Notes under the pieces: generated by a model
What the model was told of the DNA's origin: nothing
Database searches by the model: none
Seen by the model: only the letters and a program-made list of their open reading frames with translations
Origin: Lachnospiraceae bacterium
Lineage (GTDB): Bacteria > Bacillota > Clostridia > Lachnospirales > Lachnospiraceae
NCBI GenBank assembly: GCA_023663945.1
Contig: JAMPGL010000010.1
Coordinates: 1 to 64,000, forward strand
DNA: 64,000 nt
Direction of reading: 5' to 3'
Part shown: piece by piece, positions 36,560 through 46,173 of the stretch
How positions within the stretch are numbered: the first letter of the stretch is position 1
Layout of the letters: each line of letters starts with the position of its first letter
Translations under genes and position numbers: made by a program

Positions 36560-38431
36560 ATGAGCAAAATAATTGGTATTGACTTAGGTACAACAAACAG
36601 CTGCGTGGCAGTTATGGAGGGCGGCAAGCCCACTGTTATCGCAAATGCGGAAGGTGCAAGAACCACACCCTCTGTGGTTGCATTTACAAAGACGGGAGAG
36701 AGACTGATTGGCGAGCCTGCAAAGCGTCAGGCGGTGACCAATGCGGAGAAGACTATTTCTTCCATTAAGAGGGATATGGGTACGGACAGAGGACGCACCA
36801 TCGACAGCAAGAAATATTCACCTCAGCAGATTTCGGCTATGATTCTTCAAAAGCTGAAAGCGGATGCGGAGAGCTATCTTGGCGAAAAGGTAACGGAAGC
36901 GGTTATCACGGTTCCCGCATACTTTAACGATGCACAGCGTCAGGCGACCAAGGATGCAGGCAAGATTGCAGGCCTTGATGTAAAGCGTATCATCAACGAG
37001 CCTACGGCAGCGGCTCTTGCGTATGGTCTTGACAACGAAAAAGAGCAGAAGATTATGGTATACGACTTGGGCGGCGGTACTTTCGATGTTTCCATTATTG
37101 AAATCGGTGACGGCGTTATCGAGGTTCTTGCGACCAACGGCGATACCCATCTTGGCGGCGATGATTTTGACAATAAGCTGACCCAGTGGATGATTGATGA
37201 ATTTAAGAAGGCGGAGGGCGTAGACCTGTCCAATGATAAGATGGCGCTTCAGAGATTAAAGGAAGCGGCAGAAAAGGCAAAGAAAGAGCTTTCTTCCGCT
37301 ACCACCACCAACATCAACCTTCCTTTCATCACGGCAACCGCAGAAGGACCGAAGCACTTTGACATGAACCTTACCAGAGCAAAATTTGATGAGCTGACGC
37401 ATGACTTGGTTGAAAAGACGGCTCTGCCGGTACAGAATGCAATGAAGGACGCAGGACTTACCAATTCCGACCTTGGCCAGGTGCTTTTAGTAGGCGGTTC
37501 CACACGTATTCCTGCGGTACAGGATAAAGTAAAACAGTTGACGGGACATGAACCCAGCAAGAGCCTGAATCCGGATGAGTGCGTAGCGCTGGGCGCTTCC
37601 ATTCAGGGCGGTAAGCTTGCAGGCGATGCAGGCGCAGGGGAAATCCTTCTTCTGGACGTTACGCCCCTCTCTCTTTCCATTGAGACCATGGGCGGTATTG
37701 CAACCAGACTGATCGAGAGAAATACAACCATCCCCACCAAGAAGAGCCAGATCTTCTCCACGGCGGCGGATAATCAGACAGCGGTTGACATCAATGTATT
37801 ACAGGGTGAGAGACAGTTTGCAAGAGATAACAAGTCCTTAGGGCAGTTCCGGTTAGACGGAATCCCTCCGGCAATGCGCGGTGTTCCGCAGATTGAGGTT
37901 ACTTTTGATATTGATGCAAACGGTATTGTAAACGTATCTGCGAAGGATCTTGGAACTGGCAAAGAACAGCATATTACCATCACGGCAAGCTCAAATATGT
38001 CCGATGACGAGATTGATAAGGCTGTCAAGGAAGCGGCTGAGTTCGAGGCACAGGATAAGAAGAGAAAAGAAGCGGTTGACACTAGAAATGAAGCGGACTC
38101 CTTCGTATTCCAGACAGAGAAGGCTCTGAATGAAGTGGGCGATAAGATTGATGCTTCCGAAAAGGCATCCGTTGAGGCTGATGTTCAGGCGGTTAAGGAT
38201 ATTTTGGAGAGAACCAAAGATCAGGAGATGTCCGATTCCGATATTGACGAGCTGAAAGCGGCAAGAGAAAAGCTTACTACAAGCGCACAGGCTTTGTTCA
38301 CCAAGATGTATGAGAACATGCAGCAGGCAGGCGGAGCCGGCCCGGATATGGGCGCGGGAGCCGGTCCTGACATGGGAGCAGGCAGCGACGGAGCTGACGA
38401 TGTAGTTGACGGAGACTACAGAGAGGTATAA
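36560..38431 (+). CDS. dnaK: Chaperone DnaK (Hsp70)
   Basis: ATP-driven chaperone. The ATPase domain opens with [18 protein letters not shown], and has [20 protein letters not shown] and the [11 protein letters not shown] phosphate motif. The substrate domain and helical lid follow, and the C-terminus is a Gly/Asp/Met-rich repeat (GAGPDMGAG twice) ending in [11 protein letters not shown]. The start is ATG 36560 with AAGGAGG upstream (623 residues); an in-frame upstream ATG at 36518 has no ribosome site. Confidence 0.98.
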   Translation: MSKIIGIDLGTTNSCVAVMEGGKPTVIANAEGARTTPSVVAFTKTGERLIGEPAKRQAVTNAEKTISSIKRDMGTDRGRTIDSKKYSPQQISAMILQKLKADAESYLGEKVTEAVITVPAYFNDAQRQATKDAGKIAGLDVKRIINEPTAAALAYGLDNEKEQKIMVYDLGGGTFDVSIIEIGDGVIEVLATNGDTHLGGDDFDNKLTQWMIDEFKKAEGVDLSNDKMALQRLKEAAEKAKKELSSATTTNINLPFITATAEGPKHFDMNLTRAKFDELTHDLVEKTALPVQNAMKDAGLTNSDLGQVLLVGGSTRIPAVQDKVKQLTGHEPSKSLNPDECVALGASIQGGKLAGDAGAGEILLLDVTPLSLSIETMGGIATRLIERNTTIPTKKSQIFSTAADNQTAVDINVLQGERQFARDNKSLGQFRLDGIPPAMRGVPQIEVTFDIDANGIVNVSAKDLGTGKEQHITITASSNMSDDEIDKAVKEAAEFEAQDKKRKEAVDTRNEADSFVFQTEKALNEVGDKIDASEKASVEADVQAVKDILERTKDQEMSDSDIDELKAAREKLTTSAQALFTKMYENMQQAGGAGPDMGAGAGPDMGAGSDGADDVVDGDYREV

Positions 38432-38458
38432 AATATCATAGTAATTATGACATAGCTG

Positions 38459-38488
38459 GCGGGGCATATGGCAAACCATATGTCTCGC
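38459..38488 (+). promoter_or_regulatory. Hairpin between dnaK and dnaJ
   Basis: A 13-bp stem with two G-U pairs (38459-38471 with 38476-38488) around CAAA, centred on CATATGG/CCATATG. There is no T-tract. It is probably an RNA processing or stability element that lowers DnaJ relative to DnaK. Confidence 0.6.
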
Positions 38489-38512
38489 TAAAGATATGCA
38501 GGAGGAACAAAG

Positions 38513-39670
38513 ATGGCAGAACAAAAACGTGACTATTATGAGGTTCTTGGAATTGATAAAAGTGCCGATGAAGCCACAATTAAAAAAGCATACAGAGCTC
38601 TTGCCAAGAAATATCATCCTGACATGAACCCGGGGGATGCGGAGGCTGAGAAAAAGTTTAAAGAGGCATCGGAAGCCTATGCAATCTTAAGCGACCCGGA
38701 AAAGAAGAAACAGTATGATCAGTTTGGGCACGCGGCATTTGAGGGCGGCGGCGGATTTGGCGGATTTGACTTTAACAGTGCAGATTTCAGTGACATTTTC
38801 GGCGACATTTTTGGAGATTTCTTTGGAGGCGGACGCAGAAGCCGGGGCAATAATGGTCCCATGAAAGGCTCGAACATAAGAACCAGTGTGAGAATCACCT
38901 TCGAGGAGGCTGTATTCGGCGTTGAGAAGGAAATAGAGCTCACCTTAAAGGATGAATGTAAAACATGCCATGGAAGCGGAGCAAAGCCCGGAACCAGCCC
39001 CGAAACCTGTCAGAAGTGTGGCGGCAAGGGACAGGTGGTGTTTACCCAGCAGTCTTTCTTCGGCACGGTCCGGAATGTGCAGACTTGTCCGGAGTGCAGC
39101 GGAACCGGTAAGGTAATTAAAGAAAAATGTGAGGACTGTCACGGCTCAGGATATATTGCAAACCGCAAAAAGATCCAAGTTTCCATCCCGGCGGGCATTG
39201 ACAATGGTCAGAGCGTGCGCATCAGGGATAAGGGCGAACCGGGAGTGAACGGAGGTCCAAGAGGAGACCTGCTGGTAGAGGTAATCGTAGGACGCCATCC
39301 CATTTTTCAGAGACAGGATTACAATATTTATTCCACAGTACCCGTATCCTTTGCGGTTGCCGCTTTAGGCGGAGAGGTGGTAGTGGATACGGTTGACGGC
39401 AAGGTGATTTATGAGGTAAAAGCAGGAACGCAGACAGACACCAAGATCCGGCTGAAAGGAAAAGGCGTTCCCACCCTTCGGAATAAGGATGTCCGCGGCG
39501 ACCATTATGTGACGCTGGTGGTACAGACGCCGGATAAGCTTTCCCATGAGGCAAAGGAGCTTTTGCGACAGTTTGACGCTTTATGCGGGGACAGTCTGAA
39601 TGCAGCGAAGAAGGTACAGACAGAGAAAACGGAGACCAAAGACGCAAAGAAAAAGAAGTTCTGGAAATAA
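38513..39670 (+). CDS. dnaJ: Chaperone DnaJ (Hsp40)
   Basis: Stimulates the DnaK ATPase and delivers unfolded clients. The J domain has HPD (YHPDMNPGD) at about residues 35-37, then a Gly/Phe-rich linker. Four zinc repeats follow: [24 protein letters not shown] and CEDCHGSG. The C-terminal substrate domains complete the 385 residues. AGGAGG precedes the ATG. It is the last gene of the operon. Confidence 0.98.
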   Translation: MAEQKRDYYEVLGIDKSADEATIKKAYRALAKKYHPDMNPGDAEAEKKFKEASEAYAILSDPEKKKQYDQFGHAAFEGGGGFGGFDFNSADFSDIFGDIFGDFFGGGRRSRGNNGPMKGSNIRTSVRITFEEAVFGVEKEIELTLKDECKTCHGSGAKPGTSPETCQKCGGKGQVVFTQQSFFGTVRNVQTCPECSGTGKVIKEKCEDCHGSGYIANRKKIQVSIPAGIDNGQSVRIRDKGEPGVNGGPRGDLLVEVIVGRHPIFQRQDYNIYSTVPVSFAVAALGGEVVVDTVDGKVIYEVKAGTQTDTKIRLKGKGVPTLRNKDVRGDHYVTLVVQTPDKLSHEAKELLRQFDALCGDSLNAAKKVQTEKTETKDAKKKKFWK

Positions 39671-39683
39671 GATTTTAATTTGG

Positions 39684-39731
39684 AAAGTTCCCTGTGGCAG
39701 AAATATGGAAATACTGTCGTAGGGAACTTTT
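39684..39731 (+). terminator. Terminator of the heat-shock operon
   Basis: AAAGTTCCCT (39684-39693) and AGGGAACTTT (39721-39730) pair perfectly with a 27-base partly paired loop; TT follows. On the minus strand it also ends in a run of A/T and may serve the convergent gene. Confidence 0.7.
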
Positions 39732-39765
39732 CAGTCATAAATATCAAAACAGCGCATAAACTGGA

Positions 39766-40374
39766 TTATTGACAGAGGCTTTTTAAAAATTCCACAATAT
39801 GGCTTTTCATAGGGGAATTTAAGCTCTCGGCAACAGGAATCAGCTCCCGGATTTTGTCCGGCTGTCCCTTCTGCTGATAAATCTTTGCAAGAAGCTTGTA
39901 GGATGCGCTGATGTCGGTGCGCGTCTTAACGGCAAATTCCAAAACCGTCACGGCATCATCCGGACAGCCCTCCTTATGCAGTGCTTCTGCCCAGGTCTGG
40001 AGGGTGCGCGCGAGGAGCGTGTACCGCTGGTCATATTGGGATAGCAGTTCAATATTGGGAGCGCCGTATTGAAGCTTTAAGTCGGTATTTGTGATTCCGG
40101 TCAGGTTGACCACCGGCTCAGAGGAAATCTCCCGCAGAGTCTCTTGGCAGTCCTTGACTGTGGGGTGCTCCGGAAGGGTATCCATAGGGAGAGCCTCAAA
40201 GGGAATGTGAATATAATCAAGGTTCTCTAAGGATTTTCTACGGGTATTGTTGGCGGCGGCTTCCTTTGCCCAAAAATCTTCGGAGGCTTTTGCCTCCATA
40301 TTGCGGTGCTTGTGGATTTCGTAACCGAGCCAGATACAGAAGACGATAAAACTTGCAAAAAAAGGGAATCTCAT
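39766..40374 (-). CDS. Membrane-anchored TPR-like protein of unknown function
   Basis: A 202-residue protein, start ATG at 40374 with AAAGGAT upstream on the minus strand. Residues 3-19 are a single hydrophobic anchor (FPFFASFIVFCIWLGY). The C-terminal 90 residues look like two or three TPR-type helix pairs (WAEALHKEGCPDDAVTVLEF, then YKLLAKIYQQKGQPDKIREL). It probably serves as a protein-binding platform at the inner side of the membrane. No enzyme motif is seen. It is convergent with dnaJ. Confidence 0.6.
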   Translation of the reverse strand: MRFPFFASFIVFCIWLGYEIHKHRNMEAKASEDFWAKEAAANNTRRKSLENLDYIHIPFEALPMDTLPEHPTVKDCQETLREISSEPVVNLTGITNTDLKLQYGAPNIELLSQYDQRYTLLARTLQTWAEALHKEGCPDDAVTVLEFAVKTRTDISASYKLLAKIYQQKGQPDKIRELIPVAESLNSPMKSHIVEFLKSLCQ

Positions 40375-40414
40375 ATATAATATCCTTTCAAAGGTGTACA
40401 ATCGGAGGAACGAA

Positions 40415-40522
40415 ATGTTTAATTTTTCTAACAAAAAAAGTAAAAAGATCGTATCAGCGATTATAGTGATTTTATTAGTGTTGGCTATGATTATTCCAAC
40501 TATAGCATCTTTTTTATATTAA
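40415..40522 (+). CDS. Small membrane protein, 35 residues
   Basis: ATG 40415 has a strong GGAGGAACGAA site. The product has a basic N-terminus (NKKSKKI) and one hydrophobic helix (VSAIIVILLVLAMIIPTI) ending FLY. Composition and length resemble the tiny single-pass proteins of Firmicutes such as Prli42-like stress-complex anchors, but I cannot assign a family. It ends 19 bases before the VanW-family gene and could be cotranscribed with it. Confidence 0.6.
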   Translation: MFNFSNKKSKKIVSAIIVILLVLAMIIPTIASFLY

Positions 40523-40541
40523 AGCAATCTAAGGAGCGGTT

Positions 40542-42074
40542 ATGAATAAATTTGTAAAAGGAATGTTTGGCACAGGGCTGTGCTTTCTGGCGTGTATCCT
40601 GCCCGTATCTCAGGCGGACGCACAGGTAAAGGTGGAGAAAGAAAACAGAATATTACCGGGAATTTACGCGGATGATATATCCTTGGAAGGAAAAACGGCA
40701 AAGGAAGCCAGAGATATGATAGAGGATTATGTGGAGGAGCTTTCCGGGAAAGAAATCGTGCTGACGGCGGTAGATGGAAACGAGATTCTGCTCACGCCTG
40801 CTGACCTTGGCTTTTGCTGGACGAATCAGGAGATTGTGGACGAGGCTGCCTCGATTGGGCAGAAGGGAAATATTGTACAGCGGTACAAGGCGGCTAAGGA
40901 TTTGGAGCATGAGAATTTGATCTACAATCTTCAATTTACCATCGACCGGGAGCTTGCCGGGCAGGTGCTCACAGAGCAGTGTGCGGCGTTTAACGTGCAG
41001 GCGGTGGATGCCACGCTCTTTCGGGACGAGGGAGGATTTCTGGTACAGCCCGGTCAAGTGGGAAAGGTGGTAGACGAGGAGGCTTCCAAGGATCTTCTCT
41101 GTGAGTTTTTTAATGATACATGGAACAGGGATAATGACTCCCTGCAGTTGGTGATCAGAGAGGATGAGCCGAGAGGCACGCAGGAGGAGCTCTCCAAGGT
41201 AAAGGATGTGCTGGGAACCTTTTCTACCAGCTTTCGGACTTCCGGGACTTCCAGAAGTGCCAATGTGCGGAACGGATGCGAACTGATCAACGGGACAACG
41301 CTGTATCCGGGCGACGAGTTTTCCACTTATCAGATGGTGTCGCCCTTTTCGGAGGCAAACGGTTATTATATGGCAGGCTCCTATTTGAACGGACAGGTAG
41401 TGGACAGCTTGGGCGGCGGAATCTGTCAGGTATCCACCACCTTATACAATGCTGTGCTTTTGGCGGAGCTTGAGGTCACGGAAAGACATAATCATTCCAT
41501 GATTGTAACTTATGTGGATCCTTCGGCGGATGCGGCGATTGCAGAGTCATCCGGAAAGGACTTCCGGTTTGTCAATAATACGGGGGCGCCGATTTATATT
41601 GAAGGATATACTACGGATGATAAACAGATCTGTTTTACCATATACGGCATGGAAACAAGGGACAGTGCGCATCAGGTGCGCTATGAAAGCGAAGTCATCA
41701 GCACGACCTATCCGGAGTCGGAGGTTATCTACGTGAATGAATCCCTCCCGGTGGGTTCTGTTTCCGTACAGTCGGCGCATATCGGATATAAGGCAAATCT
41801 CTGGAAGGTTGTCACGGAGAACGGGGTGGAAGTCAGCCGTGAAATGATTAATTCCAGCAGTTATCAGGTGGCTCCCAGAACGGCGACGGTGGGCGTTGCA
41901 ACGGGGGATCCCAATGCATACAATGAGATTATGGCCGCCATTGCGACCAACAATATCGACCATGTGAAGAACGTAGCGGCGGCGCTGGCGGCAGCTGCGG
42001 CACCGCCTCCGGCAGATGCGCCTGCGGAGGCATCGCCCGCGGAAGCGCCGGCTGCAGAAGTACCAGCGGTATAG
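40542..42074 (+). CDS. VanW-family protein with putative peptidoglycan-binding domain
   Basis: A secreted or membrane-anchored cell-wall protein of 510 residues. It has a signal peptide (about residues 1-28, cut near SQADAQ), two YoaR/PG-binding-4-like repeats (about 40-230), then the VanW domain with STYQMVSPFSEANGYY and GGGICQVSTTLYNAVL (around residues 290-310). The C-terminal 40 residues are Ala/Pro/Glu-rich and probably unstructured. The exact function of VanW proteins is not known; in this class they are not linked to vancomycin resistance. The ribosome site is AAGGAG. Confidence 0.88.
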   Translation: MNKFVKGMFGTGLCFLACILPVSQADAQVKVEKENRILPGIYADDISLEGKTAKEARDMIEDYVEELSGKEIVLTAVDGNEILLTPADLGFCWTNQEIVDEAASIGQKGNIVQRYKAAKDLEHENLIYNLQFTIDRELAGQVLTEQCAAFNVQAVDATLFRDEGGFLVQPGQVGKVVDEEASKDLLCEFFNDTWNRDNDSLQLVIREDEPRGTQEELSKVKDVLGTFSTSFRTSGTSRSANVRNGCELINGTTLYPGDEFSTYQMVSPFSEANGYYMAGSYLNGQVVDSLGGGICQVSTTLYNAVLLAELEVTERHNHSMIVTYVDPSADAAIAESSGKDFRFVNNTGAPIYIEGYTTDDKQICFTIYGMETRDSAHQVRYESEVISTTYPESEVIYVNESLPVGSVSVQSAHIGYKANLWKVVTENGVEVSREMINSSSYQVAPRTATVGVATGDPNAYNEIMAAIATNNIDHVKNVAAALAAAAAPPPADAPAEASPAEAPAAEVPAV

Positions 42075-42113
42075 TCGGAGCATTCAGGACAGCGATTACA
42101 GAAGGGATACCAG

Positions 42114-43100
42114 ATGAGAACAGGGAAAATATCGGAGAGTATCTTAAAACGTTCGGTATTGCGGCTTATCAAAACTCATAGGGATGAAGTGATAAAAGGT
42201 GCAGAAGTAGGCGGAGACTGCGCCTTTTTGTCTTGGAGGAATCAGGAGCGGGGGACGGCGTGTTCCATGCAGACCGTTACGCTCCCTGTTAAAAACGCCG
42301 CCTACTTGGCGGTTATTGCCGGCACAAACAATCTGACGGCATCGGGGGCGGAGCCTGCGGCGGTACTGCTGTCACTGACACTGCCGGAGGAGGCGCCGGA
42401 GGAAATATTAAAGGAAATCATGAATCAGGCGCAAAAGGGATGCACGGAACTCAATATTCAGATTGCAGGCGGGCACACGGAGGTAAGCTCCGCGGTCAGA
42501 AGCCCGGTTATCAGCGTGACGGCGGTGGGGACGATAGGCGATACCGCCTGCATGGAACAGGGTGACGCCTCAGAGATGGACATTGTGATGAGCAAGTGGA
42601 TTGGGCTGGAAGGGACGGCGGTTTTAGCGCTTGAAAAGGGAGAGGAGCTTGCAGGGCGTTTTCCAGCACGTCTGATTGACAAGGCAAAGAGCTGTGAGGG
42701 ATGGCTTTCCACGGCGAATGAGGCCGCAATAGCCCTTAAGTCCGGCGTTTATACAATGCACGATATAAGAAACGGCGGTGTTTTCGGTGCATTGTGGGAG
42801 TTATCCCGGAAAATAGGCGTTGGACTTACGGTTCATTTGAGAGAAATTCCAATCAGGCAGGAGACCGTGGAAATTTGTGAGTTTTTTGATTTAAATCCCT
42901 ACGAACTGTTGTCGGGAGGAGCCCTTCTTATGGTTACGTCAGATGGAAAGAGGCTTGCAGAGGACTTACAGAGAGAAGGGGTTCCGGCGGCGGTAATCGG
43001 GAGGACGAACAGCGGAAACGACAAGGTTGTGCTCAACCGGGACGAAACCAGATACCTGACCATGCCTGCGGCGGATGAAATATTTAAAGTATCTTTTTGA
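42114..43100 (+). CDS. AIR-synthase-related protein (HypE/ThiL-like fold)
   Basis: A 328-residue member of the AIR-synthase (PurM/HypE/ThiL/SelD) superfamily, by the central AGTNNLTASGAEPAAVLLSL and IAGGHTEVSSAV motifs and a C-terminal ligand domain. It lacks the Cys C-terminus of HypE, so it is probably not the hydrogenase factor itself. Clostridial relatives are annotated only as AIR-synthase-like. It ends 13 bases before the start of an Lrp-type regulator, which suggests one transcription unit. Confidence 0.75.
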   Translation: MRTGKISESILKRSVLRLIKTHRDEVIKGAEVGGDCAFLSWRNQERGTACSMQTVTLPVKNAAYLAVIAGTNNLTASGAEPAAVLLSLTLPEEAPEEILKEIMNQAQKGCTELNIQIAGGHTEVSSAVRSPVISVTAVGTIGDTACMEQGDASEMDIVMSKWIGLEGTAVLALEKGEELAGRFPARLIDKAKSCEGWLSTANEAAIALKSGVYTMHDIRNGGVFGALWELSRKIGVGLTVHLREIPIRQETVEICEFFDLNPYELLSGGALLMVTSDGKRLAEDLQREGVPAAVIGRTNSGNDKVVLNRDETRYLTMPAADEIFKVSF

Positions 43101-43113
43101 AGGAGGAAACGAG

Positions 43114-43596
43114 ATGAGAGAGCAAATTTTAGCAATCATAGAAAAAAACAGCCGGATTGACATAAAGGAGCTGGCAATTATTTTGGGAGTGGAGGAGATT
43201 GACATTGCCAACGAGCTAAAGGCAATGGAAGAGGAGGGAATCATCTGCGGATACCATACCATGATTGATTGGGAAAAGACCTCTATCGAGAAGGTGACGG
43301 CACTGATTGAGGTGCGGATCACGCCTCAGAGGGGACAGGGATATGACAACATTGCAGAGAGAATCTACAAGTATCCGGAAGTGAACAGTGTCTATTTGAT
43401 TTCGGGAGGATACGACCTTTTGGTTACGTTAGATGGCAAGTCTTTAAAAGCGGTTTCCAGCTTTGTGTCCGATAAGCTTTCCACGCTGGACGGGGTCTTA
43501 AGCACCGCAACACATTTTATTTTGAAAAAGTATAAGGATCACGGAACCATCCTTACCAAAAAATATGAAGACACAAGGGAGAAGGTCACGCCATGA
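43114..43596 (+). CDS. Lrp/AsnC-family transcriptional regulator
   Basis: A 160-residue regulator of amino-acid metabolism. The N-terminal winged helix-turn-helix spans about residues 8-50 (IDIKELAIILGVEEIDIANE), and the C-terminal RAM ligand domain follows. The start is ATG 43114 with AAGGAGG; an earlier in-frame ATG lies in the upstream gene. The stop overlaps the following aminotransferase start by four bases (ATGA), so the two are translationally coupled and the regulator probably responds to that enzyme's amino acid. Confidence 0.93.
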   Translation: MREQILAIIEKNSRIDIKELAIILGVEEIDIANELKAMEEEGIICGYHTMIDWEKTSIEKVTALIEVRITPQRGQGYDNIAERIYKYPEVNSVYLISGGYDLLVTLDGKSLKAVSSFVSDKLSTLDGVLSTATHFILKKYKDHGTILTKKYEDTREKVTP

Positions 43597-44771
43597 GAAA
43601 TCCGTTAGCAGATAAAATTATTGGAGTAAAGCCCTCCGGTATCAGAAAGTTTTTTGACATTGTAAGTGAGATGGAGGATGCCATTTCCCTTGGCGTGGGG
43701 GAGCCGGACTTTGACACCCCATGGCATATCCGCGACGAGGGGATTTATTCTCTGGAAAAGGGGAGAACGTTTTATACCTCAAATGCAGGATTAAAGGAAC
43801 TTAAGGTAGAGATAACTAAGTACATACAGAGGAGTCAGGGCGTCGCTTATGATGCGGACCATGAGGTGATTGTCACGGTGGGCGGTTCGGAGGCAATTGA
43901 TTTAGCCCTGCGTGCTATGATCAATCCCGGAGACGAGGTTCTAATCCCGCAGCCCAGTTATGTCTCCTATGAGCCCTGTGCGATTATGGCGGATGCCGTG
44001 CCTGTGATTATTGAGCTGAAAGAGGAAAATGAATTTCGGTTAACGGCCAAGGAGCTTCGGGACGCCGTCACGGACAAGACAAAAATCTTGATTCTTCCAT
44101 TCCCTAATAATCCCACCGGAGCCATTATGGAAAAAGAGGATTTGGAGGAGATTGCAGAAATCATAAGAGAAAAGGATCTTTTTGTGATTTCTGACGAAAT
44201 CTATGCGGAGCTTACCTATAAGGGCAGGCATGTGTCCATTGTAAGCCTTCCCGGTATGCAGGAGAGGACAGTCCTCATCAATGGATTTTCCAAGGCGTAT
44301 GCCATGACCGGATGGAGGCTTGGGTATGCCTGTGCGCCCAAGGAAATTATGGAGCAGATGATCAAGATTCATCAGTTTGCCATTATGTGTGCCCCCACCA
44401 CCAGCCAGTATGCGGCAGTGGAGGCGCTTAGAAACGGCGATGATGATGTGGCTTCCATGAGGGAATCCTACAACCAGCGGAGAAGATATTTGATGAATGC
44501 ATTCCGCGAGATGGGACTGGAATGCTTTGAGCCTTACGGAGCTTTTTATGTATTTCCCTGCATCAAAGAGTTTGGCATGAGCAGTGAAGAATTTGCCGAA
44601 AGGCTGCTTAGGGAGGAGAAGGTGGCTGTTGTGCCGGGAACCGCGTTTGGCGACTGCGGTGAGGGCTTCCTCCGCATCTCTTATGCCTATTCTTTGGAGA
44701 ACCTGAAAATAGCGCTGGATAAGATTCAAAGCTTTATCACCAGACTCAGGGCGGAAAAGCATGCCGGTTAA
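43593..44771 (+). CDS. PLP-dependent aminotransferase (class I)
   Basis: A 392-residue aminotransferase paired with the Lrp-type regulator. The PLP lysine is in NGFSKAYAMTGWRLGY; other signatures are PFPNNPTGAIM and ISDEIYAELTY. The pairing with Lrp/AsnC is common in Clostridia, where such enzymes are annotated as aspartate or aromatic aminotransferases; the substrate is not certain here. Its end overlaps the convergent SIMPL lipoprotein gene by four bases. Confidence 0.9.
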   Translation: MRNPLADKIIGVKPSGIRKFFDIVSEMEDAISLGVGEPDFDTPWHIRDEGIYSLEKGRTFYTSNAGLKELKVEITKYIQRSQGVAYDADHEVIVTVGGSEAIDLALRAMINPGDEVLIPQPSYVSYEPCAIMADAVPVIIELKEENEFRLTAKELRDAVTDKTKILILPFPNNPTGAIMEKEDLEEIAEIIREKDLFVISDEIYAELTYKGRHVSIVSLPGMQERTVLINGFSKAYAMTGWRLGYACAPKEIMEQMIKIHQFAIMCAPTTSQYAAVEALRNGDDDVASMRESYNQRRRYLMNAFREMGLECFEPYGAFYVFPCIKEFGMSSEEFAERLLREEKVAVVPGTAFGDCGEGFLRISYAYSLENLKIALDKIQSFITRLRAEKHAG

Positions 44772-45589
44772 TACATTTGATATTCCACGATAATGCTTGC
44801 TTCCACCTGAATTTCACCGGGCATGATTGCGGCGTAGTCCTCCATTGCCATCTCTTTGGCGGCTCCGGATGCCATCATATTTGAACGGGCGGTATCGTTA
44901 TAGCGGGCTTCAGAATAGCCGCTTACTTCCGTGATATTTAAGGCAGTGCCTACGCTGCGTCCGGAAGCCTGCGCCAGTACCTGCGCCTTCTGATAAGCGG
45001 TGTCTACCGCCTTGCGGAGGGCTTCCTGATAGCCTGCATCGTAATTGCTTGCCATGTAAGTAATGGACTGTATGGTGTTGATTCCTCCGTCCACGGACTT
45101 GGACAGTATTTCATCAAGACCATCAATAGGCAGGTCGGATACGGTCAGGGAAGTAACCGCCTCGTAGCCGGTGACCCGGGCTGTGTTTCCGCTGTAATTA
45201 TAAACGGGATGCATATAGTAGTCGGAGGTCTGAATAGAGGCTTCCGATACCCCCAGCTCTTTTAACTGCGCAATAACAGAAGAGACAGCTTCCCCATTGC
45301 CCTGCTGGCAGCCGGAGGCTGTCTTTTCTTCTGTCCGCACGGAATAAACAATCTGCGCAATGTCAGGAGTAACGTTGACTGCTTCCGAGCTTTTTACGCT
45401 GATGCTGTTTCCGGTATAATAAGAAATCTTATCTCCGATATCCAGAACAACGTTTTTATCCTCATCGGGTTCGGCGGAAGACGTTTCCGCCGCCGGCGGA
45501 GCGTCCGCGGTGGAACTATTCCCACAGGCAGTGCACAGAAGAGTGAGGGCAGTGATAAGCAGAACGGGTAACATTAATTTTTTATTCAT
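44768..45589 (-). CDS. SIMPL-domain (DUF541) lipoprotein
   Basis: A 273-residue exported lipoprotein with a lipobox ending at Cys22 (LLCTAC), an Ala/Glu-rich linker, then a SIMPL (DUF541) domain from about residue 50, seen in GVSEASIQTSDYYMHPVY and the repeated SLTVSDLPIDGLDEILSK pattern. SIMPL proteins have been linked to signalling or oxidative stress, but their role in Firmicutes is not known. AGGAGG precedes the ATG. It is transcribed convergently with the aminotransferase. Confidence 0.88.
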   Translation of the reverse strand: MNKKLMLPVLLITALTLLCTACGNSSTADAPPAAETSSAEPDEDKNVVLDIGDKISYYTGNSISVKSSEAVNVTPDIAQIVYSVRTEEKTASGCQQGNGEAVSSVIAQLKELGVSEASIQTSDYYMHPVYNYSGNTARVTGYEAVTSLTVSDLPIDGLDEILSKSVDGGINTIQSITYMASNYDAGYQEALRKAVDTAYQKAQVLAQASGRSVGTALNITEVSGYSEARYNDTARSNMMASGAAKEMAMEDYAAIMPGEIQVEASIIVEYQMY

Positions 45590-45655
45590 GATAAATCCTC
45601 CTTTGGTATCTCTTGGTTAAGATACGGATAAGGAGGAGTTTTTTGTGGAAAAATT

Positions 45656-46162
45656 TCAAGAAATATTGTCGGACTTCCAATGGAGCCTGTGAAGCTCCCC
45701 CTCCATCTGCAAGGAGGAGAAATTTTGCTGTCTGAGAGCCTCGTAAAGCACAATGGCAACGGAGTTGGACAGATTTAAGGAGCGAATCTGGGGAAGCATG
45801 GGGATACGGATGCAGGTCTCTTCGTATTCAAGCAGAAGCTCTTCCGGGATTCCGGCGCTTTCTTTGCCAAACATAATGTAATCATCCGGTCCGTAAGAGA
45901 CATCTGCATATCCATGCTTTGCCTTGGTGGTCGCCATCCAGATTTTGCTCTCCGGATGCATGCTTTTAAACTCGTCAAAGTTCATATAGCGGGTCACGGA
46001 CAGATGCTCCCAATAGTCCATTCCGGCGCGTTTGATTTCTTTTTCCGTGAGACGGAAGCCTAACGGTTCGATTAAGTGAAGGGATGTACCTGTGGCAACA
46101 CAGGTTCTTCCAATATTTCCGGTGTTTGCAGGAATTTCCGGCTGGTGTAATATAATATGCAT
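45656..46162 (-). CDS. trmL: tRNA (cytidine(34)-2'-O)-methyltransferase TrmL
   Basis: A SPOUT methyltransferase that methylates the wobble ribose of tRNA-Leu. The 168-residue sequence starts MHIILHQPEIPANTGNIGRT, and the trefoil-knot motifs FGKESAGIPEELL and LNLSNSVAIVLYEALRQ are intact. It lies 11 bases downstream of the sensor kinase gene on the same strand and may be cotranscribed, though the functions seem unrelated. Confidence 0.95.
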   Translation of the reverse strand: MHIILHQPEIPANTGNIGRTCVATGTSLHLIEPLGFRLTEKEIKRAGMDYWEHLSVTRYMNFDEFKSMHPESKIWMATTKAKHGYADVSYGPDDYIMFGKESAGIPEELLLEYEETCIRIPMLPQIRSLNLSNSVAIVLYEALRQQNFSSLQMEGELHRLHWKSDNIS

Positions 46163-46173
46163 AGCAAAATCTC

